A stretch of DNA of 64,000 nt from Chitinophagaceae bacterium (GCA_019747705.1 JAIEQM010000065.1:1-64000); one strand, 5' to 3'; positions 26,072 to 35,464 are shown, numbered from the stretch's first letter. Notes: generated by a model not told the origin, from the sequence alone. Numbers and translations: made by a program.

Positions 26072-27533
26072 ATGTACGATTTACTCATCAACAATGTAAA
26101 ACTTGTTCGCCCCAACAAACAGGGAACAGAAGTGGCGGATATTGCCATCACCAACGGCAAAATTGAAATGGTGGCGCCAGCCATTGAAAAAGGATTGGCA
26201 AAAGAAGTATATGAAGGAAAAAACTTTCCCGCCTTTCCAGGGTTGGTGGATGCACACAGGTATTTACAATCCGTTGCATGAAGATGCAGTAACAGAAAGT
26301 AAAGCAGCAGCGATGGGCGGTGTTGCATCATCACTCAACTACATGCGCACAGGAAAATATTATTTGAATAAAACAGGTCCTTATTCTGAATTCTTTCCTG
26401 AAGTGCTCAGCATCAGCAAAGGAAATTTCTTTGTGGATTACGCCTGTCATATTGCACCTATTCAATACAGTCATATTGATGAAATTGAAATGCTGATTGA
26501 AAAATACGGCGTTACTTCTTTTAAAATATTTATGTTCTACGGCAATTACGGATTACATGGCAATAGTAATGCGCAAAAAGATTTTTTGATGATGCCCGAT
26601 CGAGATTATTATGATGATGCCCATTTTGAATTTATTATGCGGGGCATAAAAAAAGCAATGGAACGCTTTCCTGAAAAAGCGGATGTAAGTAATCTTGGTC
26701 TGCATTGTGAAACGGCAGAAATTATGCGTGCCTATACCAACATTGTGCAAAAAGAAGGAAAGCTCAAAGGGTTGCGTGCCTACAGTGCTGCACGCCCGCC
26801 GCACAGTGAGGGGTTGGCTATTTTCATCGCCTCTTATTTAGCACATGAAACAGAATGTGCCAATATCAACTTATTGCACTTAACATCAGCCAAAGCAGTT
26901 GATGCAGCGATGATGATGCAAACGGTATTTCCGCATATCAACTTCAGAAGAGAAGTGACGCTTGCACATTTGCTTTTGGATTATGATTGTGAATGCGGGT
27001 TGCATGCAAAAGTAAATCCGCCTATTCGCAGTCGTGAAGATGTTGAATACTTGTGGCAGCATTTGCACGAAGGAAATATTGATTGGGTGTGCAGCGACCA
27101 TGCCTGTTGCAAAGCCGAATTTAAAACCGATGCACATGAAAAAGAAAATGTGTGGCTCGCCAAAAGTGGTTTCGGCGGAACGGAAATGTTGCTGAGTGGT
27201 TTATATACTGAAGGCAAAAAAAGAGGATTGAGTGTAAACCGCATGGCGGAGTTGCTGAGCTGGAATCCTGCACAACGTTTTGGATTAAAAAGCAAAGGAG
27301 ATATTGCACCGGGCTTTGATGCGGATATTGTTTTGATGAATCCCGATGAAAGTTTTGTTGTAAATTCATCTGCATCACCCAGTACCCAGGGCTATAGTGT
27401 GTTTGAAGGATATGAATTCAGCGGGCCTGTAAAAGCAACATTCTTAAGAGGTAATTTGATTTATGAAAATGAAAATGTGATTGGGGAGGCGAAAGGGAAT
27501 TATTTACACAGACCTTATGCCCCCATCCCCTAA
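26072..27533 (+). pseudogene. Dihydropyrimidinase/dihydroorotase-like amidohydrolase, broken
   Basis: The start reads MYDLLINNVKLVRPNKQGTE and KNFPAFPGLVDAH, then the frame breaks near 26255. The rest (about 420 residues) follows in another frame: IYNPLHEDAVTESKAAAMGGVASSLNYMR, LGLHCETAEIMR, DWVCSDHACC, LLSWNPAQRFGLKSKGDIAPGFDADIVLMNPD. This is a cyclic-amidohydrolase with metal-binding His and Asp sites. The break removes part of the first metal-binding HxH segment, so it is more than a cosmetic shift. Neighbours are an SDR, an MFS remnant and a MarR gene, a four-gene catabolic cluster. The substrate is unknown. Confidence 0.75.
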
Positions 27534-27545
27534 AGGGAGGTGCAG
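27521..27545. repeat. Palindrome at the end of the amidohydrolase gene
   Basis: CCCCCATCCCCTAAAGGGAG overlaps the last codons and the stop of the gene (27531-27533), so the C terminus PYAPIP comes from repeat DNA. A mirror copy (TTCCCCTTTAGGGGA) lies at 27596-27610. Confidence 0.6.
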
Positions 27546-27617
27546 TAACAGTAAAACAGAATTTAGAAAGTATTTATTTCATAACACTATAAAATTTCCC
27601 CTTTAGGGGACAGGTAC

Positions 27618-28388
27618 ATGAACTTATTAATCAAAGAACATTTATTTATTGTTGGTGGTGCTACTTCCGGATTCGGAAAGGCGATAACAGAGTCATTGCT
27701 AAAAGAAGGCGCTCAGGTAATTGTTGTGGCAAGAGGTGAAGAAAAATTAAGAACGCTTTACAGTAATGAAGAAAACGCAGAGTTAATTACAGGAGATATT
27801 ACAGACTCTGATACTATTGAACAATTACAATACATCATTGGTGAACGTCAGTTGCATGGTATGGTTGTAAATGCCGGTGGTCCGCCTGCTAAAATGGTAT
27901 TGGAAACAACATTGGAAGATTGGGATGATGCTTACAGAAAAATCTTACGGTGGAAAGTTGCCATCACACAAGCTTTTGTACCAAAGATGATAAAAGCAGG
28001 TTACGGGCGCATCTTATACATTGAAAGCTCAAGCGTAAAACAACCCATTGAGAATTTAGTGTTGAGTAATTCATTGCGACTTGCAGTTGTGGGCATGGTG
28101 AAAACATTGAGCCAGGAAATTGCACGCAGCGGTGTTACACTGAATGTGATGGGGCCGGGCAGTCATAACACACCTGCTATTGACCGATTGTATATAAAGA
28201 AAGCGGAACAAACAGGTTTGGCTTTTGATGAAGTAAAGAAAAATGCTATCAACCTAATTCCTGTTGGCGCTTTGGGTGAAGCAGATGATTTTGCAAGTTT
28301 GGCTTTGTGGTTGTTGAGCCCGCTCAGCAAATATATAACAGGGCAAACAATAACTGTTGACGGAGGTATGATAAAAGGAACATTATAA
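27618..28388 (+). CDS. SDR-family NAD(P)-dependent oxidoreductase
   Basis: A 256-residue short-chain dehydrogenase. The nucleotide-binding motif is GGATSGFGKAI (about 13-23). NAGG occurs near 89, and the active-site region reads GRILYIESSSV, with SVxxxxxxxxxxNS rather than the common YxxxK; a Tyr-x3-Lys is not clear (NLVLSNSLRLAVVGMVKTL). The C terminus is LLSPLSKYITGQTITVDGGM. Related proteins often replace Tyr with Asn/Ser. It follows a decaying amidohydrolase and precedes an MFS remnant, so it may be the last intact enzyme of that pathway. Confidence 0.85.
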   Translation: MNLLIKEHLFIVGGATSGFGKAITESLLKEGAQVIVVARGEEKLRTLYSNEENAELITGDITDSDTIEQLQYIIGERQLHGMVVNAGGPPAKMVLETTLEDWDDAYRKILRWKVAITQAFVPKMIKAGYGRILYIESSSVKQPIENLVLSNSLRLAVVGMVKTLSQEIARSGVTLNVMGPGSHNTPAIDRLYIKKAEQTGLAFDEVKKNAINLIPVGALGEADDFASLALWLLSPLSKYITGQTITVDGGMIKGTL

Positions 28389-28423
28389 AACCCCCTCCGC
28401 CCCCTCAAGGGGGAACTTGCTTT
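28388..28423. repeat. GC-rich palindromic repeat after the SDR gene
   Basis: CCCCCTCCGCCCCCTCAAGG continues to GGGAACTTGC. It belongs to the same family as the copies inside metH (30157-30190) and the uvrD-like gene (45116-45183), and here it is intergenic. Confidence 0.6.
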
Positions 28424-28474
28424 TGCACAGCCCGTGCTTTTCAAAGTGTGTGATTAATTCAGGCTGGTTGAATA

Positions 28475-28783
28475 ATGACAAATAAAGCATTTATGATTCC
28501 TGCAGCGATTGTATTTGGATTGGATTACAGCGGAACGTTTACTATGATTCAGTTATACATCATTAACCTGTTTGGTGGCGCTGCTTATGGAACTATACTT
28601 GGTATCCTTTCATTTGTGGATACACTTTGTGCTTCCATTGGTGTTGCAGTGCCCGGCGGCATGCGTAAAGCAGGCGGCAGCTATGAAAAAGCATTTTTAT
28701 TAATGATTGGGTTAACTGTTGTTTCTTTGCTCGCAACTTATTACATCAATAAACGGGCTGCCAAAACCATCACTCTGACATGA
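28475..28783 (+). pseudogene. C-terminal remnant of an MFS transporter
   Basis: About 100 residues remain, with three hydrophobic helices (AAIVFGLDYSGTFTMIQLYII, GTILGILSFVDTLCASIGVAV and FLLMIGLTVVSLLATYY). These match the end of a 12-helix MFS carrier; the first nine or so helices are absent. It overlaps the MarR gene by four bases (ATGA), so it was part of one operon with the SDR and amidohydrolase, presumably carrying their substrate. The remaining part cannot transport. Confidence 0.6.
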
Positions 28784-29247
28784 TAAAGAAAAACATTAAT
28801 GCCTCTGTTATTTTTCATACCATCAAGCTTTCGGAGACATGGAAGAAAAACGGTGATGTATTAACCAAACAATTTGGCATCACCACACAGCAATGGTTTA
28901 TTTTATTATTACTTGCCAATGACCCCAACATTATTTACCTGCAGCAACACCCGCAATCAAAACCATTAATGGCCAAAGAACTGGCCGATGCACTGAATGT
29001 GAGCCGTGCCAACATCACCAACCTGTTGAATGTGCTTATTGAAAAAGATTTAATTACACAAACTGAAGATGGAATTGACAGAAGAAGAAAACGTTTAAAG
29101 CTTACAAGGAAAAGAGAGAAGGTGGTGATGGAACCGGAAGACATCAGGCATAAAAAAAATGCAAAGATCCTTTCTAAGTTTACAAAGCAGGATAAAGAAC
29201 AGTTTATCTGGTTTGCTGATACCTGTTTGGAAATGATGAAGAAATAA
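28780..29247 (+). CDS. MarR-family transcriptional regulator
   Basis: A 155-residue regulator with the MarR winged helix: FGITTQQWFILLLL, then MAKELADALNVSRANITNLLNVLIEKDLI (recognition helix) and the wing DGIDRRRKRLKLT. MarR proteins repress nearby genes until they bind a ligand, often an aromatic compound. It ends the amidohydrolase-SDR-MFS cluster and probably controlled it. The four-base overlap with the MFS remnant shows translational coupling. Confidence 0.9.
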   Translation: MIKKNINASVIFHTIKLSETWKKNGDVLTKQFGITTQQWFILLLLANDPNIIYLQQHPQSKPLMAKELADALNVSRANITNLLNVLIEKDLITQTEDGIDRRRKRLKLTRKREKVVMEPEDIRHKKNAKILSKFTKQDKEQFIWFADTCLEMMKK

Positions 29248-29248
29248 A

Positions 29249-29276
29249 ATACCGGGCAGTAAAAACTGCCCGGTAT
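29249..29276 (+). terminator. Terminator of the MarR gene
   Basis: ATACCGGGCAGT and ACTGCCCGGTAT pair perfectly around AAAA, directly after the stop. Confidence 0.75.
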
Positions 29277-29284
29277 TTCAATCA

Positions 29285-29546
29285 CTAATCTTTACTTCTT
29301 AACACTGATTTACTCAAAATGTTGGCGCTAATTGTTTCACCTAAACTTTTTTCTTTATCACAAAAGGCCTTGTAATGGATTCCGCCAAAAACACGGCTGT
29401 CGGTTATTTCCTTGTTTTTGTTTTAAATAAATAATCGCTTGTTTTTTTAGCCTGGAAAGCAGCAATTTCAGTAACAGGCTCTTTGTGCTTACAGGATTCC
29501 TGATTACTTGCAAGCGTTTTGAAGTCTTCAGGTTGAATAGCATTCA
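29285..29546 (-). pseudogene. Remnant with haloperoxidase/PAP2-like C terminus
   Basis: From about 29425 down to the stop at 29285 one frame reads DSRVFGGIHYKAFCDKEKSLG, the conserved end of vanadium haloperoxidase/PAP2 proteins (SRxFGGIH with the vanadate-binding His). Upstream in another frame, from an ATG at 29546, lies a 46-codon stretch (MNAIQPEDFKTLASNQES) with no recognised match. It is a small eroded fragment downstream of metH. The rest of the gene is missing. Confidence 0.45.
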
Positions 29547-29553
29547 TTGATGT

Positions 29554-32283
29554 TCACTCCAATACCGGCCTCAACCATCTTGTTGCTTCTTCCAAACTCA
29601 TTCCTTTCCGCTCTGCATAATCTTTCAACTGGTCCTTTTCAATTTTGCCCACGCCAAAGTATTTACTTTCAGGATGAGCAATATACCAGCCACAAACCGA
29701 AGATGCAGGATACATGGCTAAACTTTCGGTAAGATGAATACCTGTTGCTTCTTCCCCACCCAGCAAATCAAACAGCTTGTATTTTTCTGTATGATCAGGA
29801 CAGGCAGGATAGCCGGGCGCCGGACGAATGCCCGTGTATTGTTCTTTAATTAATTCTTCATTGCTCAGTTGCTCATCTTTTGCATATCCCCAGAATTCTT
29901 TTCTTGTGCGTTCATGCAATACTTCAGCAAATGCTTCTGCCAATCTATCTGCTAAAGCCTGCAGCATAATTTTATTGTAATCATCATGTGCTGCTTCAAA
30001 ACGTTTAATATGTTCTTCAATGCCTTTGATGGTAACACTGAATGCGCCAAGATAATCTTGCACATTTACTTCAGCAGGTGCAATAAAGTCAGCTAATGAA
30101 ACATTCGGTTGTCCTGCAGCTTTCTTTATCTGTTGACGTAAAAATTCGAGGCGTACCAGTCCTCCCCCTTGGGGGGAGTTAGAGGGGGCTTTTACTTCAA
30201 TTGTATCTTTCCCATCACTATTCGCCCCCCAAAACCCAATCGTTCCTTTTGCTGTAAGCCATTGCTCTGCAACAATTTTATCTGACAATGTATTGGCATC
30301 GTTGTACAATTTTGTTGCTTCTGCACCTACAACTGCATCACTTAAAATAGCCGGAAATTTTCCATGCAGCTCCCAGGCGATGAAGAATGGCTGCCAGTCA
30401 ATATACTTTCTGATTTCAGCTAAGTCGTAGTTGTCAAATTGTTTTGTGCCGGTAAAGGTTGGAACGGTGGGCTGATAATTACTCCAGTTAATCTTTGTTT
30501 TGTTTTCCTGTGCTTTGGCAAAAGGCAACAACTCCTTCACCACTCTTTTATTTTCAAAATCTTCTTTGAGTTGCTGGTACTCTGTTTTAACTGCACCAAG
30601 AAAATCTTCTTTCTGTTCTTTGTTTAATAAACTTCCTGCAACCGTCACACTCCGGCTTGCATCCAGCACATGTACCACACCATGATCATACTGCGGTGCA
30701 ATTTTTACAGCCGTGTGCATACGGCTTGTAGTGGCGCCACCAATCAACAACGGTTGCTTCATATTGCGGCGTTTCATTTCATGTGCCACATGCACCATTT
30801 CATCAAGCGAAGGAGTAATTAAACCTGAAAGCCCGATAATATCAGCGCCAAACTTTTCAGCTTCATCTAAAATCTTATCAGTAGCAACCATCACACCCAG
30901 GTCTTTTATTTCATAACCATTGCATCCCAATACAACACCCACAATGTTTTTACCAATATCATGCACATCACCTTTTACGGTGGCCAGTAAAATTTTTGCT
31001 GCGCCTGCGCTTTCTTCATTTATCGTACCTGCAGCAATATGTGCATTCTTGCGGTCTTCTTTTTCCTGTTCAATATAAGGCGTGAGCACGGCCACACTTT
31101 TTTTCATAACCCTTGCACTCTTTACCACCTGCGGCAAAAACATTTTACCGCTGCCAAACAAATCGCCCACCACATTCATACCATCCATAAGCGGACCTTC
31201 AATTACATCCAATGGTCTTGGATATTTTAAACGTGCTTCTTCTGTATCTGCATCAATGTAATCAGTAATGCCGTTTACCAATGAATGTTTCAAACGTTCT
31301 TCAACAGAAGCAGCTCTCCATTTTTCATCTTTTACTTCCACTTTGCCTTTTGCTTTTACAGTTTCAGCAAAAGCGATGAGTTTTTCTGTTGCTTCGTTGT
31401 TGTCGTTGTTGCGGTTGAGAATTACATCTTCACACAGTTGACGAAGCTCCGGTTCAATTTCATCATACACCACCAACTGTCCTGCATTTACAATACCCAT
31501 ATCCATACCTGCACGTATGGCATGATACAGGAACACACTGTGCATGGCTTCACGCACATGCTCATTACCACGAAACGAAAAAGACAAATTACTTACACCA
31601 CCACTTATTTTTACCAGCGGCATCAACTTTTTTATTTCAGCAGTAGCTTCAATAAAATCAACACCATAATTGTTATGCTCTTCTAATCCTGTTGCTACTG
31701 CAAATATGTTGGGGTCGAAAATAATATCCTGCGGTGCAAAGCCTACTTTCTCTGTTAAGATTTTATAAGCACGGTGACAGATTTCAACTTTGCGTTGTTT
31801 GGTATCTGCCTGCCCCGCTTCATCAAAGGCCATTACTACAACTGCAGCGCCAAACATTTTACAGATCTCTGCCTGCTCAATAAACTTTGCTTCTCCTTCT
31901 TTCATGGAGATGGAATTGACAATGCACTTGCCCTGTACACATTTCAATCCTGCAACAATGATTTCAAATTTGGAAGAATCAATCATCACCGGAATTTTTG
32001 CAATGTCCGGTTCGCTTTGCAGCAGGTTGATGAATGTTTTCATCGCTTCCACACCATCCAGCAAGGCGTCATCCATATTTACATCAATAATTTGTGCACC
32101 GCTTTCCACCTGCTGGCGTGCCACACTCAACGCCTCTTCATATTTGTTTTCTTTGATGAGGCGTGCAAATTTTTTACTGCCTGTTACATTGGTACGTTCA
32201 CCAACGTTCACAAAATTGGTTTCAGGACGAACGATTAATGGCTCCAGTCCGCTGAATCTTGAATATGGTTTTATTACGCTCAT
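29554..32283 (-). CDS. metH: Methionine synthase: folate-, B12-binding and activation domains
   Basis: This 909-residue protein is the larger half of cobalamin-dependent methionine synthase. It has a pterin-binding domain (about 20-290: [29 protein letters not shown]), the B12 cap and B12-binding domain with [14 protein letters not shown] (cobalt-ligand His), and a C-terminal reactivation domain ([34 protein letters not shown]). It needs the homocysteine part encoded separately at 33533. A palindromic repeat adds an in-frame stretch ([20 protein letters not shown]) near residue 700. A YhcG gene separates the two halves. Confidence 0.93.
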   Translation of the reverse strand: MSVIKPYSRFSGLEPLIVRPETNFVNVGERTNVTGSKKFARLIKENKYEEALSVARQQVESGAQIIDVNMDDALLDGVEAMKTFINLLQSEPDIAKIPVMIDSSKFEIIVAGLKCVQGKCIVNSISMKEGEAKFIEQAEICKMFGAAVVVMAFDEAGQADTKQRKVEICHRAYKILTEKVGFAPQDIIFDPNIFAVATGLEEHNNYGVDFIEATAEIKKLMPLVKISGGVSNLSFSFRGNEHVREAMHSVFLYHAIRAGMDMGIVNAGQLVVYDEIEPELRQLCEDVILNRNNDNNEATEKLIAFAETVKAKGKVEVKDEKWRAASVEERLKHSLVNGITDYIDADTEEARLKYPRPLDVIEGPLMDGMNVVGDLFGSGKMFLPQVVKSARVMKKSVAVLTPYIEQEKEDRKNAHIAAGTINEESAGAAKILLATVKGDVHDIGKNIVGVVLGCNGYEIKDLGVMVATDKILDEAEKFGADIIGLSGLITPSLDEMVHVAHEMKRRNMKQPLLIGGATTSRMHTAVKIAPQYDHGVVHVLDASRSVTVAGSLLNKEQKEDFLGAVKTEYQQLKEDFENKRVVKELLPFAKAQENKTKINWSNYQPTVPTFTGTKQFDNYDLAEIRKYIDWQPFFIAWELHGKFPAILSDAVVGAEATKLYNDANTLSDKIVAEQWLTAKGTIGFWGANSDGKDTIEVKAPSNSPQGGGLVRLEFLRQQIKKAAGQPNVSLADFIAPAEVNVQDYLGAFSVTIKGIEEHIKRFEAAHDDYNKIMLQALADRLAEAFAEVLHERTRKEFWGYAKDEQLSNEELIKEQYTGIRPAPGYPACPDHTEKYKLFDLLGGEEATGIHLTESLAMYPASSVCGWYIAHPESKYFGVGKIEKDQLKDYAERKGMSLEEATRWLRPVLE
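30157..30190. repeat. Palindromic repeat inside the metH gene
   Basis: CAGTCCTCCCCCTTGGGGGG continues as AGTTAGAGGGGGCT. It keeps the frame open and encodes about twelve added residues. The family also occurs in the uvrD-like gene and at 28388. Confidence 0.7.
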
Positions 32284-32366
32284 TTTTTATTTTGTTTGTC
32301 ATCTGCACCGCCCTGCAGCAACTGCAGTGGCGACGCTCCATTCAACAATTTATTTCTATTGGGCAA

Positions 32367-33392
32367 TTACACAGTCCCTCTCACAATCTTCAGTAATTGT
32401 TTCTCAGGAAAATACATTTTATACTTGCTTGCAAAAATTTGCTTATTGTCTTTACCCAATGTGTACCGTATGGTACTTTCTTTTTTATGCTTGCATAAAA
32501 TAATACCGATGGTTTTATTTTCTTCCGGCGCTTTTACTTCTTCATCATAATAGTTTACATACATCTGCATTTGCCCAAGGTCTTTATGCTGCAATGTGCC
32601 TATTTTTAAATCAATAATTACAAAACAACGGAGTATGCGGTGGTACAGTACCAAATCAATTCTGTAGTCATCGCCATCCAACCGTATTCGTTTTTGGCGC
32701 TCAACAAATAAAAATCCTTTACCGAGCTCTAATAAAAAATGTTCCAGCTTGCTGATGATGGCCGCTTCCAAATCGCTTTCAGAATAGGTATCCTTTTGCG
32801 GCAAATCTAAAAACTCAAGAATGTAAGGATCTTTTACAGCATCAGATGCCCTGGAAACAACATGCCCTTTTTTACTGAGCTCTTTTACTTTCTTTTTATT
32901 GCGGCTTAATATGAGGCGTTCGTATAGAGCACTGTCGTATTGTCTTTGTAATTCTCTTTTCCCCCAGTTTTCATTTACAGCTTCTATTTCGTAAAACTTC
33001 CTTTCATTTTCATCTTCAATTCGCAGAAGTATTACATAATTTGTCCAGGTAAGTTTAAAAGGAGACAACTCCAATTTCCGAGCCACTGGCTCGGATTTTT
33101 GACCTGTTCCCAATTTCCGAGCCACTGGCTCGGATTTTTTGAGCTTTGCAGATTTCCGAGACAGTGTCTCGGATTTTTGGTTTTGTAAAACATGCTTATT
33201 GTATTCATCTTTATACACCAAATAAAACTTGCGCATGTTTTCAAGATTATCAACTGAAAAACCCGGGCCTAATGCACTTGATAATTTCTCTGATAAATTT
33301 TTGAGTGTTTCTTTTGCATAGCCTGCACGGCTGCTGCCCTGTTGTTCATACTCTACAATCATACGCCCAATATGATAATTGGTTTCAACCAA
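32367..33392 (-). CDS. YhcG/DUF1016-type PD-(D/E)xK nuclease
   Basis: At least 341 residues with both YhcG domains. The N-terminal DUF1016 part (YHIGRMIVEYEQQG, GFSVDNLENMRKFYL) leads to the central LTWTNYVILLRIEDENERKFYEIEAV. The C-terminal nuclease domain (YILEFLDLP, YRIDLVLYHRILRCFVIIDLK with the D-xLK core, QMQMYVNYYDE) follows. The frame has no ATG; a plausible N terminus (IQLFKNIQQLVQQSRREL) continues upstream to about 33465 before breaking. Between the two domains, three palindromes code for repeated KSEPVARKL-like units. The function is unknown; family members are proposed nucleases. It sits between the two metH genes. Confidence 0.8.
   Translation of the reverse strand: MVETNYHIGRMIVEYEQQGSSRAGYAKETLKNLSEKLSSALGPGFSVDNLENMRKFYLVYKDEYNKHVLQNQKSETLSRKSAKLKKSEPVARKLGTGQKSEPVARKLELSPFKLTWTNYVILLRIEDENERKFYEIEAVNENWGKRELQRQYDSALYERLILSRNKKKVKELSKKGHVVSRASDAVKDPYILEFLDLPQKDTYSESDLEAAIISKLEHFLLELGKGFLFVERQKRIRLDGDDYRIDLVLYHRILRCFVIIDLKIGTLQHKDLGQMQMYVNYYDEEVKAPEENKTIGIILCKHKKESTIRYTLGKDNKQIFASKYKMYFPEKQLLKIVRGTV
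33077..33173. repeat. Three 19-bp palindromes inside the YhcG gene
   Basis: TCCGAGCCACTGGCTCGGA occurs at 33077-33095 and 33116-33134, and TCCGAGACAGTGTCTCGGA at 33155-33173. The inner bases differ in matched pairs, so symmetry is kept. All are in frame in the linker between domains. Confidence 0.8.
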
Positions 33393-33506
33393 TGTAATAT
33401 TGGCAACCTGGTACAGTTCACGCCGGGACTGTTGTACCAGTTGCTGAATGTTTTTAAACAGTTGTATGGTTGTTAATTTCTTCAGACAGTTTTATTTTTT
33501 TGAATT

Positions 33507-33525
33507 TCCGAGGCAGTGCCCCGGA
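33507..33525. repeat. Fourth palindrome of the YhcG set, upstream of the gene
   Basis: TCCGAGGCAGTGCCCCGGA has the same outline as the three copies inside the gene, with one mismatch that is a G-U pair in RNA. It lies eight bases past the homocysteine methyltransferase stop. Confidence 0.7.
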
Positions 33526-33532
33526 AATGTTT

Positions 33533-34633
33533 TTATACAAGTTCTGTTTCCACTACAGGCAACTCCCTCGGCTTCAAATTTTTTACATGTTCTGCAATAT
33601 GTTTAATATGATCAGGTGTGGTACCACAGCATCCGCCAACAATATTTACCCAACCTTCCTGCGCCCATTCTTCTAAGTAATGACCGGTATCTTCAGGACG
33701 TTCATCATACTCACCCATAGCATTGGGTAAACCGGCATTGGGATAAGCGCTCACATAACAACTTGCTATTTGTGAAAGCTCTTCAATATGCGGACGCATT
33801 TCATGTGCACCCAGTGCACAATTCAATCCAACACTTAAAGGATTGGCGTGCATTACTGAAATATAAAATGCTTCCAGTGTTTGTCCGCTTAAAGTGCGGC
33901 CACTTGCATCTGTAATAGTTCCGCTTATTGATATGGGCAACTCCGGCTTGCCGGTGTCTTTAAAATATTTTTTGATGGCATAAATAGCTGCTTTGCAATT
34001 GAGCGTATCAAAGATGGTTTCAATCAACAGCAAATCAACGCCGCCTTCTACCAGGCCTCTCACCTGTTCATAATAGGCATTCGCCACTTCATCAAACGAA
34101 ACGGCACGGAAACCGGGATTGTTTACATCAGGGGAAAGAGATAATGTTTTGCTCATGGGGCCGATGGCGCCTGCAACATATTTGCCTCCCGACGCTGAAG
34201 CGTCGGGCAAGTCAGAAGCGTCGGGCAAGTCAGAAGCGTCGGGCAAGTCAGAAGCGTCGGGCAAGTCAGAAGCGTCGGGCAAGTCATTAAGAAATTCTGC
34301 AACTGCTTCTCTTGCACATTTGGCGGCTGCTACGTTTAATTCATATGCCAGGCTTTCCATTTCATAATCTGCTAATGATATGGCCTGACTGTTGAAGGTA
34401 TTGGTTTCAATAATATCAGCACCTGCTTCCAAATATTGTTTGTGAATGCCTTTGATGATATGTGGCTGCGTAATGCAGAGCAAATCATTATTGCCTTTTA
34501 CATCAATATGCCAGTTTTTAAAACGCTCACCACGGTAATCCGCTTCCTGCAGTTTGTGGCGCTGAATCATGGTACCCATGGCGCCATCAATGATGAGGAT
34601 GCGTTTTTGAAGTTCTTGTTTGATATTGCTCAT
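33533..34633 (-). CDS. Homocysteine S-methyltransferase half of methionine synthase
   Basis: A 366-residue protein equal to the first domain of MetH. It starts [18 protein letters not shown] and carries the zinc ligands: Cys in [16 protein letters not shown] and the Cys pair in [15 protein letters not shown]. It transfers the methyl group from cobalamin to homocysteine together with the protein at 29554. Splitting of MetH into two genes is found in other Bacteroidota. Five tandem units of DLPDAS (about 117-146) sit in a loop and arise from an 18-bp repeat. It probably leads the metH operon, and the leader before it may hold regulation. Confidence 0.9.
   Translation of the reverse strand: MSNIKQELQKRILIIDGAMGTMIQRHKLQEADYRGERFKNWHIDVKGNNDLLCITQPHIIKGIHKQYLEAGADIIETNTFNSQAISLADYEMESLAYELNVAAAKCAREAVAEFLNDLPDASDLPDASDLPDASDLPDASDLPDASASGGKYVAGAIGPMSKTLSLSPDVNNPGFRAVSFDEVANAYYEQVRGLVEGGVDLLLIETIFDTLNCKAAIYAIKKYFKDTGKPELPISISGTITDASGRTLSGQTLEAFYISVMHANPLSVGLNCALGAHEMRPHIEELSQIASCYVSAYPNAGLPNAMGEYDERPEDTGHYLEEWAQEGWVNIVGGCCGTTPDHIKHIAEHVKNLKPRELPVVETELV
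34188..34286. repeat. Palindrome plus five 18-bp tandem repeats inside the gene
   Basis: A palindrome CCCGACGCTGAAGCGTCGGG at 34188-34207 runs into five copies of GAAGCGTCGGGCAAGTCA (34197-34286). The unit is a multiple of three, so the product only gains DLPDAS units. Confidence 0.85.
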
Positions 34634-34877
34634 ATAAATTCATTTGTACCACAAAGGCGCAAAAACACAAAGTGGTGTGTTACACATTGGCGAATAGAAT
34701 TACTGAACGTACAAGCGAGCGTGGCAACAGAAGTTTAATAGCAGCACAAAAGCTGGTTACCAAAACATCTTCCTTGAACTATAAACGATTGAAAAACCGG
34801 TGAGGGAGTTTGTAACGTTTATTAGTTCCGTTGGCCGAACAATAAACAAATCCGCCAAATGCAGTGCAAATGTAAAT
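34634..34877 (-). other. Leader region upstream of the methyltransferase gene
   Basis: No gene is seen in this stretch of about 244 bases before the methyltransferase start. Because metH genes are often controlled by SAM or B12, I looked for a cobalamin or SAM-I core and found none. The segment GGTAACCAGCTTTTGTGCTG on the minus strand looks structured, but no class can be named. Confidence 0.3.
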
Positions 34878-34909
34878 GAAAAAGCCGCACCGGCAAAGGG
34901 TGCGGCCAT
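34878..34909 (-). terminator. Terminator of the split lipoprotein gene
   Basis: On the minus strand GCCGCACC and GGTGCGGC pair around a short loop and are followed by TTTTT, about 25 bases after the likely stop of the lipoprotein gene. Confidence 0.7.
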
Positions 34910-34930
34910 TTATAATAAGCAACGGGGGTA

Positions 34931-35453
34931 TTAGTTTTTTGTAAACTGCAACTGATCGTCCTGGGCAGGTTTATCATCCTTGAGTTTTAAACTGGTATTT
35001 GTTTTTCAGTAACCAGCCAGTTGTTATTGAGTTGGGAAAGATTGCATCACTGAAGCTGATGCGGTTACTATTCTCATTACAGGTACCTGTAATCATAGTA
35101 GCGCCCTGGTGTGCCATAAAGATGCCGCCGGAGCCAAACATGAAAACATAGGTGCCAAAATTGGAAGTTTCATCTTTTGAATCCCAATACAATGAAATGC
35201 GCCAGGTTCCCTGCTTTATATCAACAGTACCGGCGGGCAATGTCATTAAGTTAAGCGTCACCTCGACCGCAGGGAGAGGTCTCATAAATTTCTTGCTGTA
35301 CAAATTTTATGAGATGTCTTCCCGTAAAAACGGGACAAGCTGTTCCCTGACATGACGAAACGCTTAATGACATTGACCGGCGGGGCTATCCGTTTTTTTA
35401 GAAGAGCAACTGATAAAAGTTGCAATTATTAATAAATACAGCGCTTGTTTCAT
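34931..35453 (-). pseudogene. Lipoprotein gene split by a MITE
   Basis: On the minus strand the gene starts MKQALYLLIIATFISCSSKK, a lipoprotein signal, and continues TDSPAG before the 138-bp element. After the element and the repeated CCCGCCGGT, the same frame resumes as PAGTVDIKQGTWRISLYW, GTYVFMFGSGGIFMAHQG and WLLKNKYQFK. Without the element and one repeat copy the frame is restored. Near the 3' end a run of four Ts (34985-34988) may be one base long, since the alternative frame ends KLKDDKPAQDDQLQFTKN. The protein, about 130 residues, is of unknown family. Confidence 0.75.
35238..35375. mobile_element. 138-bp MITE, copy 1, with 9-bp target duplication
   Basis: The ends are exact inverted copies of CAATGTCATTAAG. 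The flanks repeat ACCGGCGGG (35229-35237 and 35376-35384). The inside folds into a long imperfect hairpin, and no protein is encoded, so it is non-autonomous. It sits in the lipoprotein gene. The right end lacks five bases that copy 2 (54985-55127) has. Confidence 0.85.
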
Positions 35454-35464
35454 AAATTTTTATT

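Noticed and set aside
31285..32503. Several open frames antisense to metH
   Set aside because: Their compositions follow from the metH codons. No start signal or domain is visible.
34188..34286. CRISPR-like array of short repeats
   Set aside because: The five units are directly tandem with no spacers, and they keep the frame of the methyltransferase gene. It is a minisatellite.
34634..34877. SAM or cobalamin riboswitch before metH
   Set aside because: No match to the conserved core of either class could be found by eye on the minus strand, so only an unassigned leader is reported.
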